Assembly: GCA_024742285.1 (NCBI GenBank)
Contig: JANSYR010000005.1
Span: 186,001 to 250,000 of the forward strand
From: a bacterium
Lineage (GTDB): Bacteria > Myxococcota_A > UBA9160 > UBA4427
Length of the DNA: 64,000 bases
Direction of reading: 5' to 3'
Every line of letters starts with the position of its first letter. Positions within the stretch are counted from its first letter, which is position 1. Of this stretch, positions 42,483-51,675 are shown piece by piece. The notes under the pieces were generated by a model, which saw only the letters and a program-made list of their open reading frames with translations, did no database searches and was not told the DNA's origin. The translations under genes and the position numbers were made by a program.

Positions 42483-44453
42483 ATGGAGAGCATCGAGAAG
42501 ATGTGGAACCAGGCGCGTGCGCGCGCCGTCGTCGGCATCGCGGTGCTGGCCCTCGTGGCGGCCGCCGCTTCGCCGGTCGCTGCGCGGGACTACAGCGAGA
42601 AGCGTGAGGCGTGCGCCAAACACGATCCGCTCAGACAGCCGTTCTTCGGCGATACCCACATCCACACCGTCTACTCCTTCGACGCGAACGCTCAGGACAC
42701 GCGGAACACCCCGCGCGACGCCTATCGCTTCGCGAAGGGCGAGCGCGTCGGGATCCAGCCCTACACCGCGGACGGAAAGGCCGTGCGAACGGCCCAGCTG
42801 CGGCGTCCTCTCGACTTCACCGTCCTGACCGACCACGCGGAGCTCCTCGGCGAGATCCGGATGTGCTCGACGCCCGGGACGCCCGCCTATGGGTCGGACC
42901 TCTGCTTCACGTATCAGATGTTCCGACCCATGACGTTTCAGTTCTTCGCGGTGCGGAACATGATGATGCGTAAGCGCTTCGAGTTCTGTGGCGAGAACGG
43001 AGCGCTCTGTTTCGACGAGGCGCGCGTGGTCTGGAAGGACATGCAGGCCGCCGCCGAGGAAGCCTACGACCGGACCGCGGAGTGCGCGTTCACGAGCTTC
43101 GTCGGCTACGAGTGGACCGCCGGCGTCGGACTCGGCGAGAACCTCCATCGCAACGTCGTCTTCCGGAACGCCAACGTGCCGGACCTGCCGCCGTCCTGGG
43201 TCGAGACGCCCTCTGCGTACGCGCTCTGGCAGACCCTCCAGGCGGAGTGCATCGACGGGATTCCGGGCTGCGACGTCTTCTCGATCCCGCACAACTCGAA
43301 CATCAGCGGACCCGGTCTGATGTTCGCTTCGGCGAAGCTCGACAAGTCGACGGACATCGATCTCCCGGTCGACGCGAAGGAGGCGAAGCTGCGCCAGCGG
43401 TTCGAGCCCGTCATCGAGATCATGCAGCACAAGGGCGACTCCGAGTGTCTGCCCGGGGCGTCGAACGACGAGCTCTGTGGCTTCGAGAAGCTCGACTACA
43501 ACAGCTTCGCCGGCGTCGGGCGGATCGCCGACGCGGGGATCGACTCGGCGATGGGGCAGGTGGTACCGGATCTGACGCCGGATCCGCGGGCCTTCGTTCG
43601 AAACGCCCTCCAGAAGGGCGTGAAGCTCGAGAGCGAGATCGGCGAGAACCCGCTGAAGTACGGGATCATCGCGAGCACCGATACCCACCTCGGCACGCCG
43701 GGCCTCGTCGCCGAAGACGACCCGAAGGGCCACGGCGGCGCCGGCAGTCGCAACGTCCGGGGCCTGCCCGACGACATCGAGTTCAATCCCGGCGGTCTCG
43801 CCGTCGTCTGGGCCGAAGAGAACAGCCGCGACGCGATCTTCTCCGCGATGCAGCGGCGTGAGACCTACGGCACGAGCGGGACGCGACCGGTCGTCCGCTT
43901 CTTCGGGGGCTGGGGCCTCGACAAGGGCATGTGCAAGGGCGACGACTTCGCCGAGCAGGGCTACGCGAAGGGGGTTCCGATGGGCGGCGACCTACCGGCG
44001 CGCGGCGAGGACGATGGCGACCCCCGCTTCGCCGTCTGGGCGCTCCAGGATCCCGGGACCGACGGCGCGCCGGGTACGAAGCTCCAGCGGATCCAGATCG
44101 TGAAGGGCTGGGTCGAGGACGGGGAGACGAAGGAGAAGGTGATCGAGGTCGCCGGCGGCAGGAATCGTGCGAGCGTCGACCCGCAGACCTGCGAGCCGAA
44201 GGGCGATGGTCACGCCCAGCTCTGCAGTGTCTGGCGCGACCGTGACTTCGAGCCGGACCAGAACGCCTTCTACTATGCGCGCGTCGTCGAGAACCCGACC
44301 TGCCGCTGGAGCCAGCATCTCTGCGTCGAAGCGGGGGTCGACTGCCGCAAGCCCGAGACGATTACCGCCGGGTACGAGGCCTGCTGCTCCCCCGATCACG
44401 AGCCCGTCATCCAGGAGCGCGCGTGGACCTCCCCCATCTGGTACACGCCTTGA
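42483..44453 (+). CDS. secreted DUF3604 protein (PHP-like), first of a tandem pair
   Basis: A 656-residue exported protein: signal region around residues 14-34 (AVVGIAVLALVAAAASPVAA), then GDTHIHTVYSFDAN, a PHP/amidohydrolase-like metal motif, LDFTVLTDHAELLGEI, FSIPHNSNI and IIASTDTHLGTPG. Cysteine-rich C-terminal blocks (CSVWRDRDFEPDQNAFYYARVVE, HLCVEAGVDC, ACC) suggest disulfides in the periplasm. The reaction is unknown; DUF3604 proteins are widespread in marine and soil genomes. Its last 31 bp overlap the next gene. Confidence 0.9.
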   Translation: MESIEKMWNQARARAVVGIAVLALVAAAASPVAARDYSEKREACAKHDPLRQPFFGDTHIHTVYSFDANAQDTRNTPRDAYRFAKGERVGIQPYTADGKAVRTAQLRRPLDFTVLTDHAELLGEIRMCSTPGTPAYGSDLCFTYQMFRPMTFQFFAVRNMMMRKRFEFCGENGALCFDEARVVWKDMQAAAEEAYDRTAECAFTSFVGYEWTAGVGLGENLHRNVVFRNANVPDLPPSWVETPSAYALWQTLQAECIDGIPGCDVFSIPHNSNISGPGLMFASAKLDKSTDIDLPVDAKEAKLRQRFEPVIEIMQHKGDSECLPGASNDELCGFEKLDYNSFAGVGRIADAGIDSAMGQVVPDLTPDPRAFVRNALQKGVKLESEIGENPLKYGIIASTDTHLGTPGLVAEDDPKGHGGAGSRNVRGLPDDIEFNPGGLAVVWAEENSRDAIFSAMQRRETYGTSGTRPVVRFFGGWGLDKGMCKGDDFAEQGYAKGVPMGGDLPARGEDDGDPRFAVWALQDPGTDGAPGTKLQRIQIVKGWVEDGETKEKVIEVAGGRNRASVDPQTCEPKGDGHAQLCSVWRDRDFEPDQNAFYYARVVENPTCRWSQHLCVEAGVDCRKPETITAGYEACCSPDHEPVIQERAWTSPIWYTP

Positions 44454-46660
44454 GGCGTCACGTATTCGGGTTCGCGGCGCTCTGTGCGGCCCTGGTCGTC
44501 GGTTGCTCCGGCGAGCATCAGGGACCCGGTACGTCGACCGACGTCCAGCTGCCGGAGGCCCACGTCGCGGCGCGCGCAGAGCGACAGGCCGACGCGCGCG
44601 GGAAGGTCGGCGTCGCTTCGGACAAGCAGATCCTCTTCGGGGATCTCCACGTCCATACGACCTTCTCGCCGGATGCGTTCATGACGAGCCTGCCCATGAT
44701 GGGGGGAAGCGGCCTGCATCCGCCGGCCGATGCCTGCGACTTCGCGCGGCTCTGCGCCGACCTCGACTTCTGGAGCATCAACGACCACGCCGAGGGGATC
44801 AGTCCGGCCCACTGGAGCGAGACGATCGACGCGATCCAGGAGTGCAACGCGCGGGCCGGCGATCCTTCGGATCCGGACTCGGTCGCGTTCCTCGGCTGGG
44901 AGTGGTCGCAGGTGGGCGGGACCCCCGCCGATCACTACGGGCACAAGAACGTGATCTTCCTCGAGACCGATCGTGGCGCGGTGCCCCGTCGCCCGATCGC
45001 CGCTCCTCGTCCCGAGTTCCGCGTGGCCCAGCTCCCGCTCGTCGGGCGCCTGCTCTTCTCGGCGCTCTCACCCTCCGATGCGCAGCTCTATGCGGACTAC
45101 GCCCTCTACACGGAGGAGGTTTCCTCCGTAGAGGCGTGTCCCGCCGGCGTGGATACGACGGCGCTGCCGGACGACTGCCACGAAGTCGCTGCCCATCCGC
45201 GGGACCTGCACGCGAAGCTCGATCAATGGGACACGCCTTCGATCGTGATTCCGCATGGGACGAGCTGGGGGCTCATGACGCCGCGGGGCTTCGATCTCGC
45301 GCGGGAGCTCGAGACCGGACAGCACGATCCGGAGCGGCAGAAGCTCTTCGAGGTCTACTCCGGCCACGGCGCGTCCGAGGTCTATCGCGACTGGCCGGGC
45401 GCCTTCGCGTCAGGGCAGGACGCGCTGGTCTGTCCCGAGCCGACCGCCGACTTCCTGCCCTGCTGCTGGCGCGCCGGCGAGATCATCCGCGAGCGATGCG
45501 AGAACGAAGCGGTCTCTTCGTCGGATCCCGGGGCACCGGGCTGCGAGGAGCGGGAGGTCGAGGCGAGGACGCTCTACCTGAAGGCGGGATCCGCCGGGCA
45601 CTTGAGCGTTCCGGGCGCCGACGTCGACGACTGGCTCGACTGCGATCAGTGTCGCGATTGTTTCAATCCCGCTTTCTCGCTCCGCCCGGGCGGCTCCGCG
45701 CAGAACGCGCTCGCGCTCCGTTCGACGGACGAGGACGGGACCGAGCACGCCTACCGCTTCGGGCTGATCGGTTCGAGCGACACCCACGACGCGCGGGGCG
45801 GCAACGGCTTCAAGGAGTTCGCCCGCCTCGAGAACACCGAGGCCCTCCGGCGTCATCCGCTGACCAGCCGCCTCATGGCGAGCACCGCCGAGCCCGCGGC
45901 GCGCAGCCGCGAGATCGTGCTCTCCGAGGTCCCGCTCCAGGGCCGGCGTGACATGGAACGCGGCGCTTCGTACCTGATGACGGGCGGACTGGCCGCGGTC
46001 CATTCGGAGAGTCGTCGGCGTGAGTCGATCTGGGAGGCGTTCGAAGCGCGCGAGGTCTACGCCACTTCGGGAGACCGGATCCTGCTGTGGTTCGATCTCC
46101 TGAACGGTCCGGCGGGCGAAGCACCGATGGGGTCGATCGTGGAAGGGCAGGGCGCGGCGCCGCGCTTCCGCGTGTCCGCCGCCGGTGCCTTCGAGCAGAA
46201 GCCTGGCTGCCCGGAGTTCGTCGGCGAGGCGATGGGGCCCGAACGGCTGCAGTCGATCTGCCTGGGCGAGTGCTACCACCCGAGCGACACGCGCCGGAAG
46301 GTCGAGCGACTCGAGATCGTGCGGATCCGACCCGCCGGTCCGGACGGGCCGCCGGTCGCGGAGCGGATCGACGACCCCTGGCAGGTCTTCGCTTGTGACG
46401 ACGCCGGCGACGGCTGTACGGCCGAGTTCGTCGATCCGGAGTTCTCGACCGCGTCCGGCGAGGTCGTCTACTACGCCCGCGCCATCCAGGAGCGGACCCT
46501 CGCCGTCAACGTCGGCGGCTTCCGATGCACCTACGACGAGGCCGGCAACTGCGTCGAGGTCGCGCCCTGCTATGGCGACGACCGGACCGACGCGCACGAC
46601 GACTGCCTGGCGGAGAACCAGGAGCACGCCTGGTCGTCGCCGATCTTCGTCCAGCCCTGA
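44423..46660 (+). CDS. DUF3604 lipoprotein (PHP-like), second of a tandem pair
   Basis: A 745-residue paralogue. A GTG start at 44423 yields a lipoprotein signal ending LVVGCSGE, so the protein is lipid-anchored while copy 1 is soluble. The metal motif is FGDLHVHTTFSPDA, then FWSINDHAEGI, SIVIPHGTSWG and LIGSSDTHDARGG; the ending HAWSSPIFVQP mirrors AWTSPIWYTP of copy 1. Many cysteines recur (CDQCRDCF, ICLGECYH). The 31 bp overlap indicates coupled translation. Confidence 0.88.
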   Translation: MDLPHLVHALRRHVFGFAALCAALVVGCSGEHQGPGTSTDVQLPEAHVAARAERQADARGKVGVASDKQILFGDLHVHTTFSPDAFMTSLPMMGGSGLHPPADACDFARLCADLDFWSINDHAEGISPAHWSETIDAIQECNARAGDPSDPDSVAFLGWEWSQVGGTPADHYGHKNVIFLETDRGAVPRRPIAAPRPEFRVAQLPLVGRLLFSALSPSDAQLYADYALYTEEVSSVEACPAGVDTTALPDDCHEVAAHPRDLHAKLDQWDTPSIVIPHGTSWGLMTPRGFDLARELETGQHDPERQKLFEVYSGHGASEVYRDWPGAFASGQDALVCPEPTADFLPCCWRAGEIIRERCENEAVSSSDPGAPGCEEREVEARTLYLKAGSAGHLSVPGADVDDWLDCDQCRDCFNPAFSLRPGGSAQNALALRSTDEDGTEHAYRFGLIGSSDTHDARGGNGFKEFARLENTEALRRHPLTSRLMASTAEPAARSREIVLSEVPLQGRRDMERGASYLMTGGLAAVHSESRRRESIWEAFEAREVYATSGDRILLWFDLLNGPAGEAPMGSIVEGQGAAPRFRVSAAGAFEQKPGCPEFVGEAMGPERLQSICLGECYHPSDTRRKVERLEIVRIRPAGPDGPPVAERIDDPWQVFACDDAGDGCTAEFVDPEFSTASGEVVYYARAIQERTLAVNVGGFRCTYDEAGNCVEVAPCYGDDRTDAHDDCLAENQEHAWSSPIFVQP

Positions 46661-46882
46661 GGCGCGTCGCCCCGCTCGTGGATTTGCGCCGGATTCCGTC
46701 TGGATTCCGCCCACGGACCGTCAGGAATCGCCCTCCGTCGCGAGGCTCGGTGTCTCGTGTGGGCACCTTGCTCCGGCCCCGCGTGACGTCTAGCCTTGAC
46801 GGCCGTTCCAGAACCCGATTTTGCCTGGATCTGATCGTTCCCGGCATTGCCCAAAGAGACCCGAATCGAGGAGGCCCGATCG

Positions 46883-47284
46883 ATGCGTGGTAACCGGATG
46901 CGCGAAACCGCGGAGAGCGAAGTCAACATGACGCCGATGCTCGACGTCGTCTTCATCATGTTGATCTTCTTCATCGTGACCGCCTCGTTCGTCAAGGAAG
47001 CCGGCGTCGACGTCATCCGTCCTCCGGCCGTCACCGCCGAGGGCAAGGACCAGGGCAACATCCTGATCGCGATCACGGAGAACGGACAGATCTGGGTCGA
47101 CCGCCGCCAGGTCGATCCGCGCTCGCTCCGCGCGAACATCGAGCGCCTCCACGGCGAGAACCCGCAGGGCTCGATCGTGATCCAGGCCGACCAGAAGTCC
47201 CAGAACCACCTGCTGGTCCAGGTGATGGACGCGGCGAAGGCGGCGGGCGTGAACTCGATCGCGATCGCGGCCGAAGGGTCTTAG
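46883..47284 (+). CDS. exbD: ExbD/TolR-family proton-channel subunit (orphan)
   Basis: A 133-residue ExbD/TolR protein. ESEVNMTPMLDVVFIMLIFFIVTASF holds the single membrane helix with the conserved proton-path aspartate (D21). The periplasmic part ends with HLLVQVMDAAKAAGVNSIAIA, a typical TolR/ExbD fold. GAGGAGG before ATG 46883 supports the start. No ExbB/TolQ or TonB gene lies within the window, so it must work with partners encoded elsewhere. Confidence 0.92.
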   Translation: MRGNRMRETAESEVNMTPMLDVVFIMLIFFIVTASFVKEAGVDVIRPPAVTAEGKDQGNILIAITENGQIWVDRRQVDPRSLRANIERLHGENPQGSIVIQADQKSQNHLLVQVMDAAKAAGVNSIAIAAEGS

Positions 47285-47788
47285 GGCCGCGCGAATCCGT
47301 CGGTCGTTTGGCTGCCCAGTCACGGTCGCGAGACGGTGCGCCCCGCGGCGAATGGCTCGGCCTTCGTAGCCGAAGCTTCGTCGATCTCGTGAATCGAGCT
47401 GGCCGTACGACCCGCTAGCGGGAATGCAGCGCGGGCCTGCGCTTTATTTCGCCGCGAGACACCCCGCCTCGCTCCCTCGGGCCGGTGTTGCTCGCAGGGG
47501 ATACGCGCGTGCTCGGGTGGGCAGGGCGGACGCACAGCTCGTTCGTCCCGGTCATTGCTCCCCCTGATCTACTCGGGGGTCGGGACGTGTCGTTCTGGCT
47601 CGGCGGGAGTGAGTGGCCTGGGGGCGGCTGCAGTGGAATCAAGCGCAGCCCAGCCGCCGGGGTGTCCAGCCGTCCTGACGGTCAGCTCGGGGCGCGGGAA
47701 GCGAAGGCGACACGTCTATGGGGCGAGCCATCCACTGCGGACGTCCACAGGCCGCGAACGCCGAACGAGCCAGAACGAGCGCGTCCGC
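47285..47788. other. 504-bp gap with no recognisable gene
   Basis: Between exbD and the TauD gene. Several reading frames are open but their peptides are low-complexity Arg/Pro/Gly/Ser and match nothing I know. There is a small hairpin of five C and five G around 47560-47579. Base use is less ordered than in the genes. It might be a degraded gene or an untranslated RNA; I see no tRNA or clear terminator. Confidence 0.5.
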
Positions 47789-48640
47789 CTAAGCGGGCCG
47801 TTCGCCCGTGATCGTCACGCGGTACATGAGCCGGTCGTAGTCGGCGTAGTCGTCGACGGCGTAGTGCTGGAGCCAGCGGTTGTCCCAGATCGTCACGGTG
47901 CCGGGCTCCCAGCGGACGCGACAGGTGAGCTCCGGACGCGTCGAGATGTCGTAGAGCATCGACAGCAGACCGTCGCTCTCGGGCTTCGACAGGCCGACGA
48001 TGCGGTCCGTGAACATCGGGTTCACGTAGAGGCTCTTGCGACCCGTGTCCGGGTGGGTCCGCACCACCGGGTGCTCGACCTCTTCGTAGATCGCGTCGCT
48101 GAAGACGTACTGGATCGCGGCCTCGCCGTTGTACTTCGCGTCGCCGGTGGTCTTCGGGTCATAGGCCTCCCGCGCGCTGTGGATCGCACGCATCGGGAGC
48201 AGGAACTGCTTGAGCGGCTCGGAGAGCAGCTCCCAGGCGCGCTCCATGGACGCGTAGATCGTGTCGCCGCCGACCGGCGGGATCTCGACGCCGTAGAGGA
48301 CGGTGACGCTGCTCGGGCGCTCGAAGAAGCTGTTGTCGGTATGCCAGGACGTGCCGAAGAAGGCGGGCTCGCCGGCGGGCTTCCGGACCTCGATGACTTC
48401 CGGGTGTTCCTCCATGCCCTTGGCGATGGGATGGACGTCGGGCTCGCCGAAGATCTTCGCGAGGGCGATTTGGCTGTCGTGGGTGAGCTTCTGGTCCCGG
48501 ATGCAGAGCACGCCGTAGCGATGGAAGGCGGCGAGGAGCGCGTCCTGCTGGTTCCCGGAGAGTGGGCGGGAGAGGTCGAGCCCATGGATCTCGGCGCCGA
48601 GCGCGCCGGACAGGCCGCGGAGCTGGAATTCGGTCGTCAT
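47789..48640 (-). CDS. TauD/TfdA-family 2-oxoglutarate/Fe(II) dioxygenase
   Basis: A 283-residue dioxygenase. The iron HxD is in GTSWHTDNSFFERPS and the distal histidine in WDNRWLQHYAVDDY, with the 2-oxoglutarate arginine in LMYRVTITGERP. The N terminus GALGAEIHGLDLSRPL is characteristic. These enzymes hydroxylate taurine, alkyl sulfates, phenoxyacetates or similar. ATG 48640 chosen. It shares family with the gene at 57536-58441 but differs clearly in sequence, so substrates probably differ. Confidence 0.94.
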   Translation of the reverse strand: MTTEFQLRGLSGALGAEIHGLDLSRPLSGNQQDALLAAFHRYGVLCIRDQKLTHDSQIALAKIFGEPDVHPIAKGMEEHPEVIEVRKPAGEPAFFGTSWHTDNSFFERPSSVTVLYGVEIPPVGGDTIYASMERAWELLSEPLKQFLLPMRAIHSAREAYDPKTTGDAKYNGEAAIQYVFSDAIYEEVEHPVVRTHPDTGRKSLYVNPMFTDRIVGLSKPESDGLLSMLYDISTRPELTCRVRWEPGTVTIWDNRWLQHYAVDDYADYDRLMYRVTITGERPA

Positions 48641-48895
48641 CTTGGGGGGCCTCGGAGGGACTCGCGGACGGGAGGCCGCGAACGCGCGAATCGTAGCGCT
48701 CCCGCGAGTGGCCCGAAAAGTCACGGATGCGTCGCTCGGGGACGGGCAGGCAGGCGGCAAGAGAACGCCGCGCTCGAGACGCGAACGTTCTCCGAGGGGC
48801 CATCGTGCGGGACGCTCCGCGATCCGGGAAGGCACTCGCGGAGGGCGGCCTCTCGCGAAGGGCGCAGGCCCCTGGCGACCGAGCCGCGGCCCCGT

Positions 48896-49435
48896 CTACG
48901 GCCGTCGGAGGCGCGAGGCGACCACGAGGCCGGCGCCGAAGAGGAGCGCCGCGCCGGGCTCGGGGACCGGGGCGCTCGAAGCGATGTCGTGACGGACGTC
49001 GATGTGCAGCGCGCCGGTCTCGGTCCCGAGGTCGAGACTCTTCAAGTGGATCTTCTCGACCCTCATCGGCTCGTCGAGTGCACCGAGATTGAGGCGCTTG
49101 AGCACGTCGTCACCGACCGTCTTCACGGCGACGTCGAGCAGGCCGTTCTTCTCGAGGCGCGTGATCTCGACCGGCCCGCCCACGAACTCGATGGTGTGAA
49201 CGACCTTCTCATAGACGACGGTGCCGCCGCCGAAGATGCCGAGCTTCACTTCCTCGAGCTGTACTTCGGTCCGCACGATCGCGCGCCCGCCGAGGTCGAG
49301 CGTGTCCAGGCGCTCGAGGTTCAGCTCGATCGCCGCTGCGGGGGAGCCGAGTCCCAGCGCCACCGCAAGGACCGTCAGGGCCGTGAAGGCGGAGGCGGGG
49401 AGCGAACGCGCGAGGCGGGAGCATTGAATCGGCAT
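48896..49435 (-). CDS. PEP-CTERM sorted exported protein
   Basis: A 179-residue exported protein. A signal peptide (ALTVLAVALGLGSPAAA) is followed by a beta-rich domain with VVHTIEFVGGPVEITRLEKNG and a C-terminal sorting signal: PVPEPGAALLFGAGLVVASRLRRP, that is the PEP motif, a hydrophobic helix and a basic end. It should be processed by an exosortase/EpsH-type protease, which is not in this window. The mature function is unknown; such proteins often associate with exopolysaccharide. Confidence 0.85.
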   Translation of the reverse strand: MPIQCSRLARSLPASAFTALTVLAVALGLGSPAAAIELNLERLDTLDLGGRAIVRTEVQLEEVKLGIFGGGTVVYEKVVHTIEFVGGPVEITRLEKNGLLDVAVKTVGDDVLKRLNLGALDEPMRVEKIHLKSLDLGTETGALHIDVRHDIASSAPVPEPGAALLFGAGLVVASRLRRP

Positions 49436-49752
49436 GGGGCACTCGGTGAACCGGGGATCGCCCCCGGTCATGGGTCGTGGGTCATGGTGGGACGGGTCGG
49501 TGGCCCGACGCGCCTTCGTGGATCGTGCTCGAGGCGTCACCACGATGTGTGCTGTAGGGGAAACGCAACTTTTCCCCCGATGATTCAGTGGCCGCTTCGC
49601 CGCGAAAGGGGACATCGGCGAGAGAATCTCGGCGCTTTGCTTCCCGACCTCGTCCCGGTTGCGCGTGTCCTGCGCGTGGCTGGGGAGGTCATGGTCCGTG
49701 CGCGCTTGCGGCGCGCCCGGCTGCCGAGTTCAATGCGGCTCGGGGGGAACGC
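49436..49752. other. 317-bp divergent gap between PEP-CTERM and OPT genes
   Basis: Carries promoters for both genes presumably, but no clear -35/-10 pair is visible. It contains a hairpin (49557-49577), a second one near 49451-49467 (CCGGGG with CCCCGG arms) and GGTC/GGGTC-like short repeats around 49470-49500. No gene is supported inside it. Confidence 0.5.
49557..49577. repeat. stem-loop in the PEP-CTERM/OPT intergenic region
   Basis: GGGGAAA (49557-49563) and TTTCCCC (49571-49577) form an exact 7-bp stem around a 7 nt loop. It sits 122 bp from the PEP-CTERM start and 175 bp from the OPT start. It could be an operator or a small RNA structure; no T tract follows. Confidence 0.4.
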
Positions 49753-51675
49753 ATGGAGAAGGCAGCCACGTCCGCAGAGCTCTCACCGCGCGCGATCGCG
49801 TTGGGGCTCGTCCTCGCCGCCGTGCTCGGGGCAGCGAACGTCTACCTGGGATTGAAGGTCGGGATGACGGTCTCGGCGTCGATCCCTGCGGCGGTCGTGG
49901 CGATGCTCGTTCTGCGTCGGCTCCTGCGGGATGGCACGGTGCTCGAGGCCAATCAGGTCCAGACCGCGGCTTCGGCGGGTGAGTCCCTGGCGGCGGGCAT
50001 CCTCTTCACGGTTCCGGCCCTCCTGCTGATCGGCGTCTGGACCGAGTTCGCGTTCTGGCCGACGACCCTGATCGCGATCGCGGGCGGATGGCTCGGCGTG
50101 CTGTTCATGATCCCGATGCGCCGGGTGTTCGTGGAACAGAGTCCGGAGCTGCCGTATCCGGAGGGCGTCGCCTGCGCCTCCGTCCTCGAAGCGGGGAGCG
50201 AAGACGAGGGCGGTGGTGCGCGGGTCCTGCAGGGGGGGCTCTTCGGAGCGGTGATCAAGCTCGCGGTGAGCGGGTTCGGTCTGCTTCGGGGCAGCGTCGA
50301 AGGTGCACTCGCGGTCGGGCCCGGGCGTTCGTTCTTCGTCGGAGGCGACGTGTCGCCGGCACTCCTCGCCGTCGGCTACATCGTCCGGCTCGAAGTGGCC
50401 GCGCAGATCTTCCTGGGCGGTGCGCTCGGATGGTGGGTGCTGATTCCGCTCGCCCCCGAGATCGTCGCGACCTTCGCGCCGGAGAGCGCCGCCCTCGCGG
50501 AGGGAACGGGCGCGGCGTTCGAAGGCGGCGCTGCGGATCGCGCGTGGTCGCTGTGGTCGAGCGGGGTGCGCTACGTCGGTGTCGGCGCGATGGCGGTCGG
50601 CGGGATCGCCGCGCTGGTGCGCGTGCGGGCGGGGCTCGTGCGGGCGCTGGTCGAGCTGCGTGCGGGCTGGTCGGCGGCGTCCGGTGACGCCACGCCGACC
50701 GACCTGCCGGCGCGGCTGGTGCTCGCCTTCGCCGCAGCGGCCGCGGCGCTGGTCTTCGGGCTCTACGTCCACTTCACGGGCGACGCCGTGATCGCCGCGT
50801 TCGCGGCGGTGATCATGCTCGTCGCCTCGTTCTTCTTCGTCGGCGTCGCGAGCTACATCGTGGGCCTCGTCGGCAACAGCAACAGCCCCGTCTCCGGGAT
50901 GACGATCACCGCCGTTCTCGCGACCGGGGGGTTGCTCTGGCTCGCCGGCTACGACGGCCTCCAGGGCATGGTCGCCACCCTCGGCGTCGCGGCCATCGTG
51001 TGCTGTGCCGCCTGCACCGCCGGCGACGTCTGCAACGACCTCAAGACCGGTGCCCTCGTCGGCGCGACGCCGCGACGGCAGCAGGCGATGCAGCTGCTCG
51101 GCGTCGTCGTCGCGGCGCTGGTGATGGCGCCGGTCCTGCAGCTCCTGCACGACGCCTACGGCATCGGGTCGCGGGAGCTCGCGGCGCCTCAGGCGAGTCT
51201 CTTCGCGAGTCTGGCGCGGGGATTCTTCGGTGGGGAGGTGCTGCCGTGGGGACTGGTCGGGCTCGGCGCGGCGATCGGGATCGCCGTGCTCGTGGCCGAC
51301 GCGCTGCTCGGACGCCGAGGGGCGGGCTTCCGGCTCCATCTCATGCCGATCGCGGTCGGGCTCTATCTGCCCTTTGGATTGGCCTTCCCCATCCTGCTCG
51401 GGGGCCTCGTGGAGCGATGGACGCGCCGCCCGGACGCGGATCCGGGCGAGGCCGGCGGATCGCCGGGGGTGCTCTTCGCTTCCGGCGCGGTCGCGGGCGA
51501 GGCGCTGGTGGGCGTCGGGGTGGCCGTCGCCGTGGGGCTCGGTGTCGGTGGGGGCACGGCGAGCTACGCAGGCGCCGATGCCGTCAGTCTGGTCGCGGCG
51601 GTGGCCGCGATCGCGCTCTTCGCACGGGCGACGCGAGGCCCGGTCTCGCCGACCTCGCGATCGGCTTCGCGCTAG
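49753..51675 (+). CDS. OPT-family oligopeptide/metal-chelate transporter
   Basis: A 640-residue membrane transporter with about 15 hydrophobic segments. OPT features include GAANVYLGLKVGMTVSASIPAAVVAMLVLR at the N terminus, EQSPELPYPEGVACASVLEAG, VGNSNSPVSGMTITAV and CTAGDVCNDLKTGALVGATP. OPT proteins import peptides, glutathione or iron-siderophore-like chelates with protons. ATG 49753 follows GGGGGGA. Its stop shares CTAG with that of the convergent small secreted protein. Confidence 0.94.
   Translation: MEKAATSAELSPRAIALGLVLAAVLGAANVYLGLKVGMTVSASIPAAVVAMLVLRRLLRDGTVLEANQVQTAASAGESLAAGILFTVPALLLIGVWTEFAFWPTTLIAIAGGWLGVLFMIPMRRVFVEQSPELPYPEGVACASVLEAGSEDEGGGARVLQGGLFGAVIKLAVSGFGLLRGSVEGALAVGPGRSFFVGGDVSPALLAVGYIVRLEVAAQIFLGGALGWWVLIPLAPEIVATFAPESAALAEGTGAAFEGGAADRAWSLWSSGVRYVGVGAMAVGGIAALVRVRAGLVRALVELRAGWSAASGDATPTDLPARLVLAFAAAAAALVFGLYVHFTGDAVIAAFAAVIMLVASFFFVGVASYIVGLVGNSNSPVSGMTITAVLATGGLLWLAGYDGLQGMVATLGVAAIVCCAACTAGDVCNDLKTGALVGATPRRQQAMQLLGVVVAALVMAPVLQLLHDAYGIGSRELAAPQASLFASLARGFFGGEVLPWGLVGLGAAIGIAVLVADALLGRRGAGFRLHLMPIAVGLYLPFGLAFPILLGGLVERWTRRPDADPGEAGGSPGVLFASGAVAGEALVGVGVAVAVGLGVGGGTASYAGADAVSLVAAVAAIALFARATRGPVSPTSRSASR

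Noticed and set aside
46796-46824. Promoter for exbD starting with TTGACG
   Set aside because: There is no convincing -10 element at any usual spacing.
47285-47788. A hidden gene or mobile-element remnant in the 504-bp gap
   Set aside because: No transposase-like, integrase-like or terminal repeat sequence can be recognised; only unremarkable frames.
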